A DNA stretch of 64,000 bases, taken from the NCBI RefSeq assembly GCF_001026695.1, contig NZ_LDNB01000013.1, positions 1 through 64,000 of the forward strand, read 5' to 3'. Below the pieces are notes generated by a model. The model searched no databases, had not been told where the DNA came from, and was given only the letters and a program-made list of their open reading frames with translations. Every line of letters begins with the position of its first letter. The first letter of the stretch is position 1. The DNA is from Neobacillus vireti. Lineage in GTDB: Bacteria; Bacillota; Bacilli; Bacillales; Cytobacillaceae. The position numbers were made by a program, and so were the translations under genes. Below, in pieces: positions 54,463 to 63,131 of the stretch.

Positions 54463-56565
54463 TTAAGAAGCTTCACCACAAACTGCTTTTTCTAAGATTT
54501 CAGCGACATCATAGGTCGCAACCTTTTCTTCAACCTCTTTCGCCTTTGTTCCGTCCGATAGCATCGTTAAACAGTATGGACAACCAGAACTGATGACCGA
54601 AGGATTGACTTCCAAGGCCTGCTCGGTCCTGCTGACGTTAATGCGGTGGCCCGTTTCTTCCTCCATCCACATCAAGCCGCCGCCGGCACCGCAGCACATC
54701 GCCTTTTCGCGGCTCCGTTCCATTTCGACGAGCTTCACACCTGGAATTGCTTTTAAAATTTCCCGCGGCGGATCGTAAACGTCATTATAGCGTCCTAAAT
54801 AACAGGAATCATGGAAGGTAATCGTTTCGTTGACCGTGTGTTTTGGTACAAGTCGGCCATCCCTCACTAGCTCAAAGAGAATTTCGGTATGATGATATAC
54901 TTCCACATCCTTCAAGCCGAAATCAGGGTATTCATTTTTGAAAATATTATAGGCATGCGGGTCAATTGTGACAATTTTCTTGACCTCCGCCTTTTCAAAT
55001 TCCTCGATATTTTTCGCTGCCAGCTCTTGGAACAAGAACTCATTGCCAAGACGGCGTGGTGTGTCACCAGAGTTTTTCTCTTTGTTGCCGAGGATGGCAA
55101 ATTTCACGCCCGCTTCATTCATAAGCTTCGCAAACGATAAGGCAATCTTCTGGCTGCGGTTGTCGTAAGAGCCCATCGCGCCCACCCAGAAGAGGTATTC
55201 GAATTCTTCGCCGGTCTTGTTCATTTCCTTCACGGTTGGAATTTGAACATCGTCGCGGACATCACGCCAGTTTTCGCGCTCTTTCCGGTTTAAGCCCCAT
55301 GGATTGCCTTGGCGCTCAATATTGGTCATCGCGCGCTGAGCATCGGCATCCATTTTTCCTTCGGTTAACACTAAATAACGGCGGAGGTCGATAATTTTAT
55401 CAACATGCTCGTTCATCACTGGACATTGGTCTTCACAGTTCCGGCAGGTTGTACACGCCCAAATTTCTTCCTCGGTGATCACGTCGCCAATCAAGCTTGG
55501 ACTGTAAGCAAGCGAAGCAGCTGATTCCTGAGCCCCCTGCCCTGCCGCGGCCAAGGCAATTTGGTTGCCTTTTGTGTTTCCGAATGCGAATGTCGGGACC
55601 CACGGCTGCTTCTGGGTAACTGCGGCACCGTGATTTGTTAAGTGATCGCGAAGTTTAACGATTAGGTCCATTGGTGACAGCATCTTGCCTGTTCCCGTTG
55701 CCGGACACATATTCGTACAGCGGCCGCACTCGACGCAGGCATAGAAATCAATCATTTGGTGCTGGGTGAAGTCTTCAATTTTTCCAACGCCAAACGACTC
55801 TTGTGTTTCATCTTCAAAATCAACCTTTTGCAGCTTACCCGGTTTTTCTAAACGGTTAAAATAAACGTTTGCCGGTCCGGCGATTAAATGCGCATGCTTG
55901 GATTGCGGCACGTATACTAAGAAAGTCAATAAGAATAATAAGTGCGCCCACCAGGCAATATAGAAAATCGCAATCGATGCGGTTTCACCAAGCCAGGAAA
56001 AGCCGAGCGAAATGACCGAGGCGACTGGCTCTGTCCAGGACGGATCTTCTCCGTGCCAGATGATGCCCATGCCATTTCCGACGAGAACGGAAATCATCAA
56101 GCCGCCGATAAATAAGAGCACAAGGCCTGATTTGAAATTGCGCTTTAAGCGGACTAATTTTTCAACATAACGGCGGTGAAACGCCCAGATGACCGCGACA
56201 AAGATCATCAGTGTGACAATCTCTTGGAAAAAGGTAAACCCGGCATAGAGCGGACCTAACGGCAGGTGTGCCCCAGGTTTAATGCCTTTGATAATAAAAT
56301 CAATCGCGCCAAATTGGACAAGGATGAAGCCGTAAAAAAACATGACGTGGATGGCGCCGCTTTTTTTATCCTTAAGGAGTTTTTTCTGCCCAAACACGTT
56401 TACCCAAATTTTTTGGAGCCGCTCTTTGACATTGTTGTCAAACTCGACCTTTTTGCCAAGTTTAATAAAGGCAATCCTTGTTTTCACGACATAAACGAAC
56501 AGACTGATTGCGTAAGCGGTTACAAATAAAAATGCAATGAGGTTGACCCATAAAAGACCATTCAT
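54463..56565 (-). CDS. fadF: FadF-type Fe-S oxidoreductase
   Basis: 700 residues. N-terminal membrane domain of about six helices (NarI/HdrE-like), two 4Fe-4S ferredoxin clusters (CVECGRCTNMCP and CTTCRNCEDQCP) and two CCG domains (DSCYLGRYNDVY, CCGAGGG, GCPYC). Probably passes electrons from ETF/acyl-CoA dehydrogenases to menaquinone; corresponds to B. subtilis YwjF/FadF, a member of the FadR regulon. Start MNGLLWVNLIAF with AAAGGGGCG upstream. Confidence 0.93.
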   Translation of the reverse strand: MNGLLWVNLIAFLFVTAYAISLFVYVVKTRIAFIKLGKKVEFDNNVKERLQKIWVNVFGQKKLLKDKKSGAIHVMFFYGFILVQFGAIDFIIKGIKPGAHLPLGPLYAGFTFFQEIVTLMIFVAVIWAFHRRYVEKLVRLKRNFKSGLVLLFIGGLMISVLVGNGMGIIWHGEDPSWTEPVASVISLGFSWLGETASIAIFYIAWWAHLLFLLTFLVYVPQSKHAHLIAGPANVYFNRLEKPGKLQKVDFEDETQESFGVGKIEDFTQHQMIDFYACVECGRCTNMCPATGTGKMLSPMDLIVKLRDHLTNHGAAVTQKQPWVPTFAFGNTKGNQIALAAAGQGAQESAASLAYSPSLIGDVITEEEIWACTTCRNCEDQCPVMNEHVDKIIDLRRYLVLTEGKMDADAQRAMTNIERQGNPWGLNRKERENWRDVRDDVQIPTVKEMNKTGEEFEYLFWVGAMGSYDNRSQKIALSFAKLMNEAGVKFAILGNKEKNSGDTPRRLGNEFLFQELAAKNIEEFEKAEVKKIVTIDPHAYNIFKNEYPDFGLKDVEVYHHTEILFELVRDGRLVPKHTVNETITFHDSCYLGRYNDVYDPPREILKAIPGVKLVEMERSREKAMCCGAGGGLMWMEEETGHRINVSRTEQALEVNPSVISSGCPYCLTMLSDGTKAKEVEEKVATYDVAEILEKAVCGEAS

Positions 56566-56648
56566 ATAAAAAACGCCCCTTTCTTCGTTAATGATCATTT
56601 TTGCAAGTTGTCGAAAATAATTAATTTTCTGAACTTATCCTTAATTCT

Positions 56649-56676
56649 ATTATATGGTGAATGAGCATTCAGTCAA
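56649..56676 (-). promoter_or_regulatory. fadF promoter with overlapping FadR-like operator
   Basis: TTGACT (56671-56676), 16-base spacer, TATAAT (56649-56654). TGAATGAGCATTCAGTCA (56658-56675) covers the -35 and spacer and fits the Bacillus FadR consensus (TGAATGANTANTCATTCA as recalled) at all but two defined positions. Confidence 0.8.
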
Positions 56677-56760
56677 CCAATTTTTCGGAAGATTTCCTCG
56701 ACTTATAGAAATAACCGCTATCGGAAAGACTAACAACACCGAATGGGGGAAGGATTTTCA

Positions 56761-57963
56761 ATGACATTTGCACTCATTTTGAGCGGTCTGCTCGTTCTTA
56801 TCATTTTATGGCTTGTTCTTGATTTTAGGTTAGGCAGAAAGAAGCATCTTTCGCTGGCAGGCCAAGTGGAAACGGCTATCCTCCATGGCAGCTTTGAGAT
56901 GTTTACGCACGGCAAGGAATTGTTCCGTGATTATTTCGCCGAAATCCGAACGGCGAAAAAACATATCCATGTGTTGTTTTATATTGTTAAAGATGATAGT
57001 CTAGGCGAGGAATTTTTCACCCTTTTAAAAGATAAGGCGCGGGAAGGTGTAGAGGTTCGGCTCCTGCTTGACCGGATTGGGAGCTGGGAGGTTAACAAGG
57101 TGATGGTGAAAGAATTACTTGATGCAGGTGTCCAATTTGCGTTTAGTAATCGGATAAAGCTTCCCTTTCCCTTTTACTCCTCGCAGGTCCGTAATCACCG
57201 CAAGATTTCGATTATTGACGGCGAAATCGGGTACCTCGGCGGCTTTAATGTCGGGCGGGAATATATTGATGAGGACCCAAAGCTCAGCCCCTGGCGCGAT
57301 TACCATTTAAAAATAAGCGGCGAAGGCGTTAATTTTTTGCAGAGTGAGTTTTTGATTGATTGGAATGAGTATGGCGGTGAGAATTTATTAAGCCGGCCGG
57401 CTTATTTCCCGGAGCTGCCAAAGGGTGAGGTCCGTCATCAATTTATTCCGACGGAAGCAGGTCAGCTTGAAGGAAGCTTTATTCGCTTGATTCAGAAGGC
57501 AGAGCAATCTATCATGATTGGCACTCCTTATTTTATTCCAAGTGCGGCGATTTTTGCGGAATTAACGGAAGCGATGCGCCGCGGCGTCGACCTTACCGTG
57601 ATGGTTCCCTACACGGCTGACCATTTTCTTGTCCAAGAGGCTTCGTTCCGCTATTTACGAAAGCTGCTTGCCGCGGGCGCTTCGGTTTATCAATATAAAA
57701 ACGGTTTTTACCATGCAAAAACGATTGTGATTGATGACAAAATCTGTGACATCGGCACCGCCAATTTCGATAAACGGAGCTTGTTTTTAAACAAAGAAAT
57801 CAATTGCTTTCTTTACGATCCGGCTTTTATTGAACGTGTTAAGGCTGTAATTGAAAAGGATATCCGCGACGCCGAGCGCTTGACATTGGCCACACTTAAC
57901 AAAGCGAATTTGTATCGGTCTGTGAAGGAAGGCCTTGCCGGGGCGATTTCTTACTTTTTATAA
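56761..57963 (+). CDS. cls: cardiolipin synthase (phospholipase D family)
   Basis: 400 residues. One N-terminal membrane helix (ALILSGLLVLIILWLVLDF) and two HKD motifs, HRKISIIDGEIGYLGGFN and HAKTIVIDDKICDIGTANFD. Condenses two phosphatidylglycerol molecules to cardiolipin. It has only one membrane helix, like the minor YwjE-type Bacillus enzyme. Start ATG 56761 after GGGGGAAGG; the ATG six codons earlier is inside that RBS region. Confidence 0.94.
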   Translation: MTFALILSGLLVLIILWLVLDFRLGRKKHLSLAGQVETAILHGSFEMFTHGKELFRDYFAEIRTAKKHIHVLFYIVKDDSLGEEFFTLLKDKAREGVEVRLLLDRIGSWEVNKVMVKELLDAGVQFAFSNRIKLPFPFYSSQVRNHRKISIIDGEIGYLGGFNVGREYIDEDPKLSPWRDYHLKISGEGVNFLQSEFLIDWNEYGGENLLSRPAYFPELPKGEVRHQFIPTEAGQLEGSFIRLIQKAEQSIMIGTPYFIPSAAIFAELTEAMRRGVDLTVMVPYTADHFLVQEASFRYLRKLLAAGASVYQYKNGFYHAKTIVIDDKICDIGTANFDKRSLFLNKEINCFLYDPAFIERVKAVIEKDIRDAERLTLATLNKANLYRSVKEGLAGAISYFL

Positions 57964-57967
57964 AAAT

Positions 57968-58004
57968 GGAAAGAGTCTCCGAATCAATGCCGGAGACTCT
58001 TTTA
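57968..58004. terminator. bidirectional terminator between cls and sspH
   Basis: AAGAGTCTCC / GGAGACTCTT stem with T-tract on the plus strand and A/T-rich other side; serves convergent cls and sspH. Confidence 0.88.
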
Positions 58005-58007
58005 ACT

Positions 58008-58187
58008 TTATTCCTCAATAAGATTTAGCACCGGAACATCGCGCTCATTTTCGGGATCTTTCTTTGAATAAATCCGCGCCATTTTTGTGGCTTCGTCCAC
58101 GTGCTGGATGATGACAGGGGTCCCGTCATAGGTCACATTAATCATATTGACGGATTCGGCAATCTCCTTTGCTCTTCCTACATTCAT
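58008..58187 (-). CDS. sspH: small acid-soluble spore protein, H type
   Basis: 59 residues, read from the sequence: MNVGRAKEIAESVNMINVTY, then DGTPVIIQHVDEATKMARIY and DPENERDVPVLNLIEE. This matches the SspH family (RAKEI.ES, V.Y.G.PV.IQHV, AR.Y, PENE..V). SspH proteins are minor spore-core components made in the forespore. GAGGAGTG precedes the ATG. A TGAATA hexamer and CAAATATTA downstream of it (about 58212-58245, minus strand) could be a weak sigma-G promoter. Confidence 0.85.
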   Translation of the reverse strand: MNVGRAKEIAESVNMINVTYDGTPVIIQHVDEATKMARIYSKKDPENERDVPVLNLIEE

Positions 58188-58323
58188 GGGTTCGGTTCAC
58201 TCCTCACTGAAAATTCTCTATTAATATTTGTATTTTTTTGGGATGTATTCATTTTTATGGACTGTTTTTTGAGAAAATAAATCCGCAGGCTGATTGGGAA
58301 ATCTTCTGTTGACATGTATGGAT

Positions 58324-58626
58324 GATTTACTGTCCGGTTTTGCCGATTTACTATCGACTTTGCTACATTTACTATCCGGTTTTACCCATTTACTGTCTGG
58401 TTTTAGTCATTTACTCTCCACTTTTCACTTTTACTGTCCGTTTGCCGATTTACTGTCCAGTTTGCTACATTTACTATCCGGTTTTACCAATTTACTGTCC
58501 GGTTTTAGTCATTTACTCTCCACTTTTCACTTTTACTGTCTGTTTGCCGATTTACTGTCCGGTTTTACCCATTTACTGTCCGGTTTTAGTCATTTACTCT
58601 CCACTTTTCATGATTTACTGTCCACT
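58324..58626. repeat. 21-bp tandem repeat array, family A (copy 3)
   Basis: About fourteen TTTACTRTCC units, mostly 21 bases apart (a few 19-20), between sspH and the argS terminator. Subgroups of units (CCGGTTTTACC, AGTCA-CTCTCC) recur in the same order, indicating block duplication inside the array. Confidence 0.9.
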
Positions 58627-58630
58627 TCAA

Positions 58631-58663
58631 AAAACAAGGCCCCCTTATCCAAGTAAGGGGGCC
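58631..58663 (-). terminator. argS terminator
   Basis: GGCCCCCTTA / TAAGGGGGCC 10-bp stem followed by TTGTTTTTTG on the minus strand, about 20 bases after the stop. Confidence 0.93.
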
Positions 58664-58681
58664 AAATCCAACCAACCAATA

Positions 58682-60355
58682 TTACATTTTTTCCGGTGCC
58701 GAAACGCCGATTAATGCCAGCGCATTTTTCAAGGTAATTTGCACTGCTCTCACCAATGCGAGGCGTGCCTTTGTCCGCTCCGGCTGTTCGCTATCCAACA
58801 CCTTTTCCGCATTATAAAAACTATGGAATGTCGATGCTAACTCAAAGATATAATTCGTAATCCGGTGCGGCACGCGTTTCAGCGCTGCTTCGCCGACAGC
58901 CGACGGGAACTCGCCAAGTTTTTTCAGCAAGTCGATTTCCTTTTCCGAAGTTCCCGCTAGCGAATAATCAACATCCGCATCAGCCGTCATGCCTTGCTCC
59001 GCGCCCGAACGTAAAATGCTTGAAATCCGTGCATGGGCGTACTGTGCGTAGTAAACGGGATTTTCGTTCGACTCTGACACCGCTAAATCGAGGTCAAAAT
59101 CCATATGTGTGTCCGAGCTGCGCATCGCAAAGAAATAACGGGTCGCATCGAGGCCGACCTCATCGACTAAATCGCGCATCGTGACTGCTTTTCCGGTCCG
59201 CTTGCTCATCTTCATTTTCTCACCGTTTTTATAAAGGTGAACAAGCTGGATGATTTCGACCTCGAGGGCCTCACGGTCATAGCCGAGCGCCTGAATCGCC
59301 GCCTTCATTCGTGGAATATAGCCGTGGTGGTCGGCACCCCAAATATTGATCAGCTTTTCAAAGCCGCGGCCGAGCTTGTCCTTATGATAAGCGATATCCG
59401 GGGTCAGATACGTATACGAACCATCCTGCTTAATTAACACGCGGTCCTTGTCATCGCCGAAATCGGTTGAACGCAGCCACGTTGCACCGTCCTCTTCGTA
59501 CACATAGCCGCTCGCACGTAACGCCTTCAAGGCCTCGTCAATTTTTCCATTTTTATAAAGCGAGGTTTCCGAATACCAGACATCAAAGCCGACACGGAAA
59601 TCCTCGAGATCCTTCTTCAACTTCGCCATTTCATAGTTCAAGCCGTACTCACGGAAAAATTCAAACCGCTCCGTGTCGGGAACCTCAACGTACTTATCGC
59701 CAAACTCCTCTGCCAGCGTCTTGCCGATGCCAATAATATCGGCCCCGTGGTAGCCGTCCTCCGGCATCGCCTTTTCCAGCCCAAGCGCCTGAAAATAGCG
59801 GGCCTCAACAGATAATGCGAGATTATTAATCTGGTTGCCGGCATCATTAATATAGTACTCACGGGACACATCGTAGCCCGCTTTCGCTAAAATATTGCAG
59901 AGTGAATCACCAACTGCGGCACCGCGGGCATGTCCGAGGTGGAGGTCGCCTGTTGGATTGGCCGACACGAACTCGACCTGAAGTTTTTGACCGCCGCCGA
60001 CCGTTGTTTCGCCGTACTTGTCCCCAGCCTTAAGGACCGTCGGAATCAAGTCGGTTAAATAGCTATTATTCATGTAAAAATTAATAAATCCCGGTCCCGC
60101 CAGCTCAATTTTTTCAATTGAAGCCTGCGACCGGTCGAAATTGGCTACCAACGCCTCGGCAATTATCCGCGGCGCCTTTTTCGCGACACGGGCAAGCTGC
60201 ATCGCCATATTCGTCGAGTAATCGCCGTGAGACTTTTCCTTCGGGATTTCCAGAATTACATCGGGAATCTGCTCCTCTGTCGCAAGCTCCGCTTTCAGTA
60301 CCGCTGCCCGGATTTCTTCCTTTATTTTACTTTGAACCTGTTCTACTATATTCAT
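58682..60355 (-). CDS. argS: arginyl-tRNA synthetase
   Basis: 557 residues. Class I synthetase charging tRNA-Arg. HIGH-type motif [22 protein letters not shown]-type motif [14 protein letters not shown]-terminal Add-1 domain and C-terminal DALR anticodon-binding domain ([20 protein letters not shown]). AGGAGG precedes the ATG, which overlaps the ywiB stop, so the two are translationally coupled. Confidence 0.97.
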   Translation of the reverse strand: MNIVEQVQSKIKEEIRAAVLKAELATEEQIPDVILEIPKEKSHGDYSTNMAMQLARVAKKAPRIIAEALVANFDRSQASIEKIELAGPGFINFYMNNSYLTDLIPTVLKAGDKYGETTVGGGQKLQVEFVSANPTGDLHLGHARGAAVGDSLCNILAKAGYDVSREYYINDAGNQINNLALSVEARYFQALGLEKAMPEDGYHGADIIGIGKTLAEEFGDKYVEVPDTERFEFFREYGLNYEMAKLKKDLEDFRVGFDVWYSETSLYKNGKIDEALKALRASGYVYEEDGATWLRSTDFGDDKDRVLIKQDGSYTYLTPDIAYHKDKLGRGFEKLINIWGADHHGYIPRMKAAIQALGYDREALEVEIIQLVHLYKNGEKMKMSKRTGKAVTMRDLVDEVGLDATRYFFAMRSSDTHMDFDLDLAVSESNENPVYYAQYAHARISSILRSGAEQGMTADADVDYSLAGTSEKEIDLLKKLGEFPSAVGEAALKRVPHRITNYIFELASTFHSFYNAEKVLDSEQPERTKARLALVRAVQITLKNALALIGVSAPEKM

Positions 60356-60759
60356 TTTTTATCCTCCTGAAAGGTAATTTCTAAATGGTATCTACCGGCG
60401 GGCGAGCCCTGCATCGTGAAATCATAAAGAATGTCAATCAGACCTTCCTTATGTTCGATTCTTCTCGCCATTGTTATCGTTTCAAACGTACCAAACGGCA
60501 TTTCGTAGCTGCCGCGCAATTCTGTATGTAAGCGAAACGGGAGACGCATTTTCACAGCACCCGAGCGTAAAATCAGCGCTTCCTCGTTTGCCACCTTAAC
60601 AATAGTGCGAACCGTGCCTTCCTCGTGCACTTCCTCATACCGAAGATAAAACGCATCTCCTTTACGATAAGCGCGGCCAAACACGACCAGTTCGAACGTC
60701 TCCTGCTCATCAATCGTCGTTTTCACATTAATTTTTACAGGTATTTCAGTATTCAACAA
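60352..60759 (-). CDS. ywiB: DUF1934 family beta-barrel protein
   Basis: About 135 residues. Calycin-like beta-barrel family DUF1934, encoded upstream of argS in Bacillus (YwiB). Visible are [20 protein letters not shown] and [27 protein letters not shown]. Function unknown. Starts at one of two consecutive TTG codons after AAGGAAG. Overlaps argS by four bases. Confidence 0.9.
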   Translation of the reverse strand: MLNTEIPVKINVKTTIDEQETFELVVFGRAYRKGDAFYLRYEEVHEEGTVRTIVKVANEEALILRSGAVKMRLPFRLHTELRGSYEMPFGTFETITMARRIEHKEGLIDILYDFTMQGSPAGRYHLEITFQEDKK

Positions 60760-60926
60760 AAGTATTGCACTTCCTTCTTAAAAGGAACTCGAAGTCAGCT
60801 CTCTTTATTTGTCCTAGAATTCATCATTAACATACGCGCCACAACGCATACTCTACCTATTATAAACATTGCAGCCACACAAATCAAAGATGCCCGCCCC
60901 TACGATGGGGCAGGCATTAAACCTTT

Positions 60927-61007
60927 GGCGTCAGGCACCAATTACCTTTTTTTACTAAATGGTGTCAGGCACCATTTTCCAATTATAGCCAATCGGTGTC
61001 AGGCGCC
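60927..61007. repeat. three dispersed 13-mers downstream of speB
   Basis: GGCGTCAGGCACC (60927), GGTGTCAGGCACC (60961) and GGTGTCAGGCGCC (60995), exactly 34 bases apart; all in one orientation between the speB stop and ywiB. The 34-base step equals that at 21888-21934. Confidence 0.85.
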
Positions 61008-61013
61008 TTTTCC

Positions 61014-61886
61014 CTATTTTACCCAGCCAAGTAGCATTTCGCGAAGTAGTTTGCTTGCTGTGTTTGCTGTTTGCTCGGAGGGGTCGTAAATTGGCGCCAC
61101 TTCTACTAGGTCGCCGCCGATTACGTTTACCTCGGAACGGGCGATTGCATGGATTGAGGCAAGCAGCTCTTTCGAGGTGATGCCGCCGCAATCAACTGTC
61201 CCTGTTCCTGGCGCATGTGCGGGATCCAACACGTCGATGTCAATCGTGACATAGACAGGACGACCGGCAAGCGTTGGCAGGATTTCTTTTAAAGGCTCAA
61301 GGACATCAAATTTGGAAATGTGCATGCCATTTTCCTTTGCCCACTCAAATTCTTCCTTCATTCCGGAACGGATACCGAAAGAATAGACGTTTTTCGGTCC
61401 AATCAATTCAGCAATTTTGCGAATCGGAGTCGAGTGTGACAGCGGCTCGCCTTCATAATTCTCACGCAAATCGGTATGGGCGTCAAAGTGGATAATCGCC
61501 AAATCCGGATATTTTTTATAAACAGATTTCATCACTGGCCATGATACAAGATGCTCGCCGCCCATTCCAAGCGGGAACTTGTCTGCCGCAAGAATTTGAT
61601 CGACGAACTCTTCAATTAAATCCAAGCTGCGCTGGGCGTTCCCAAACGGCAGTGGAATGTCGCCGGCATCGAAATATTTTACCTCGTCAAGCTCGCGGTC
61701 AAGGTAGGCACTGTACTCCTCGAGACCAATCGACACCTCGCGAATTCGCGACGGGCCGAAGCGAGAACCGGGGCGGTAGCTGACCGTCCAATCCATCGGC
61801 ATTCCGTACAATACAACCTGACTTTCTTCAAAATTCGGGTGGCTCTTAATAAAGACATTTCCCGAATATGCTTCATCAAAACGCAT
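61014..61886 (-). CDS. speB: agmatinase
   Basis: 290 residues. Mn-dependent ureohydrolase turning agmatine into putrescine and urea. Metal ligands in GGEHLVSWP, IIHFDAHTDLR and VYVTIDIDVLDPAHAPGTG. Start MRFDEAYSGNVFI (61886) with AAGGAG upstream; another ATG directly precedes it. Next to speE, giving the putrescine-to-spermidine route as in B. subtilis. Confidence 0.96.
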   Translation of the reverse strand: MRFDEAYSGNVFIKSHPNFEESQVVLYGMPMDWTVSYRPGSRFGPSRIREVSIGLEEYSAYLDRELDEVKYFDAGDIPLPFGNAQRSLDLIEEFVDQILAADKFPLGMGGEHLVSWPVMKSVYKKYPDLAIIHFDAHTDLRENYEGEPLSHSTPIRKIAELIGPKNVYSFGIRSGMKEEFEWAKENGMHISKFDVLEPLKEILPTLAGRPVYVTIDIDVLDPAHAPGTGTVDCGGITSKELLASIHAIARSEVNVIGGDLVEVAPIYDPSEQTANTASKLLREMLLGWVK

Positions 61887-61907
61887 CATTGCATCTCCTT
61901 CTTTCAT

Positions 61908-61963
61908 GGGGTCAGAGCCCCATTACTTTACCGCATTACCTTGTCGGGGGTCTGACCCCCGAC
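61908..61963. repeat. GGGGTCAGACCCC-type palindromes between speE and speB
   Basis: GGGGTCAGAGCCCC at 61908 and a perfect palindrome GTCGGGGGTC-T-GACCCCCGAC at 61943-61963. These look like a variant of the GGTGTCAGGCACC family in which both arms changed together. The second is seven bases from the speE stop and may act in RNA as a hairpin. Confidence 0.75.
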
Positions 61964-61966
61964 GCG

Positions 61967-62794
61967 TTACTTCACTAAATCGCCAACAAACTTAGGCAAT
62001 ACGAATGCCGCTTTGTGCAGCTCTTTTGTATAGTATTTTGTTTCGATTTCGTGGAAGCGGTCTTCGCTTACTGCTAATGGATCATATTTTTTCGAACCGA
62101 TGGTGAATGCCCAGAGGCCGCTTGGATACGTTGGGATATTGGCTACGTACAAATTGGTAATCGGGAAGATTTCCTTGACGTCGCGCTGTACGCTTCGGAT
62201 TAAATCTGCCTTAAACCACGGGTTATCGGATTGAGCAACAAAGATGCCGTCTTCCTTTAACGCCTTGGAAATCCCGGCATAGAAGCCTTTGGTAAATAAG
62301 TTAACAGCAGGACCAACCGGCTCCGTTGAATCGACCATAATCACATCATAGGCATTTTCGCTTTCCGCAATATGCATAAAGCCATCGCCCACCTGAACGT
62401 CAACACGCTCATCGTCAAGCCAGCCGGCAATCTCAGGCAAGAATTTCTTTGAATACTCGATTACTTTGCCATCAATATCAACAAGCGTCGCTTTCTTCAC
62501 GCTTGGGTGCTTTAACACTTCACGGATAACACCGCCGTCGCCGCCGCCGACAACAAGCACATTCTCAGGGTTTGGGTGCGTAAATAATGGAACGTGTGCC
62601 ACCATTTCATGGTAAACAAACTCGTCTTTAACAGAAGTCATGACCATGTCATCTAATAACAGCATGTTGCCCCACTCTTCGGTTTCAATCATATCCAGCT
62701 TTTGAAATTCCGTTTGCTCTGTATGTAAGGTTTTATTTACTTTCATTGTGATACCAAAGTTTTCAGTTTGCTTTTCTGTAAACCAAATTGACAT
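61967..62794 (-). CDS. speE: spermidine synthase (polyamine aminopropyltransferase)
   Basis: 275 residues. Transfers aminopropyl from decarboxylated SAM to putrescine. [18 protein letters not shown] is the nucleotide motif and [19 protein letters not shown] holds the catalytic Asp. Start [19 protein letters not shown] with GGAAGGA upstream (M3 of the longer frame). Probably co-transcribed with speB. Confidence 0.96.
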   Translation of the reverse strand: MSIWFTEKQTENFGITMKVNKTLHTEQTEFQKLDMIETEEWGNMLLLDDMVMTSVKDEFVYHEMVAHVPLFTHPNPENVLVVGGGDGGVIREVLKHPSVKKATLVDIDGKVIEYSKKFLPEIAGWLDDERVDVQVGDGFMHIAESENAYDVIMVDSTEPVGPAVNLFTKGFYAGISKALKEDGIFVAQSDNPWFKADLIRSVQRDVKEIFPITNLYVANIPTYPSGLWAFTIGSKKYDPLAVSEDRFHEIETKYYTKELHKAAFVLPKFVGDLVK

Positions 62795-63131
62795 CTTCAT
62801 CTTCCTTCCATTTTATCCTATTTTCGGTATTGAACTTCGACTACTGTCTAGCTCCAGCGCCCAGCGGCTAGTGGACTTCGCTCTTCTCCCTACTATAAGT
62901 CAACATCGGATCGCTCCGCTCTCCGTGTTTCCTTTATCTCAGTCGAAGCGCTCTAGTCCATACGCCGCTAAACGGGCGCTTCCGCTTTTCTTTTTTATAC
63001 TACCCAACCTATTGAATTACAAACGGAAAAAAAAGTCTAGCAAAACTTTATGAAAACGTTTAAAAAGAGTCTATTTTTTCAATACTATTACTATCTATTT
63101 TTTTCAAAAGGGAAGAACGGGGGTGAACTTA
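62795..63131. other. speE-pbpG divergent spacer
   Basis: 337 bases carrying a GC-rich Bacillaceae-type repeat at 62843-62993 and, next to pbpG, an AT-rich stretch that must hold the pbpG promoter. No gene is seen. Confidence 0.55.
62843..62993. repeat. GC-rich intergenic repeat (CTGTCTAGCTCCAGCGCC type)
   Basis: Begins CTGTCTAGCTCCAGCGCCC and ends GGGCGCTTCCGCTTTT, so its ends are partly complementary (AGCGCCC / GGGCGCT). This ~150-base sequence resembles a repeat I know to be widespread in Bacillaceae intergenic regions. Only one copy is in the window. Confidence 0.6.

Noticed and set aside
58294-58714. Plus-strand ORFs across the third family A array
   Set aside because: Repetitive sequence without RBS; both overlapping frames are equally open, as expected of a 21-bp repeat.
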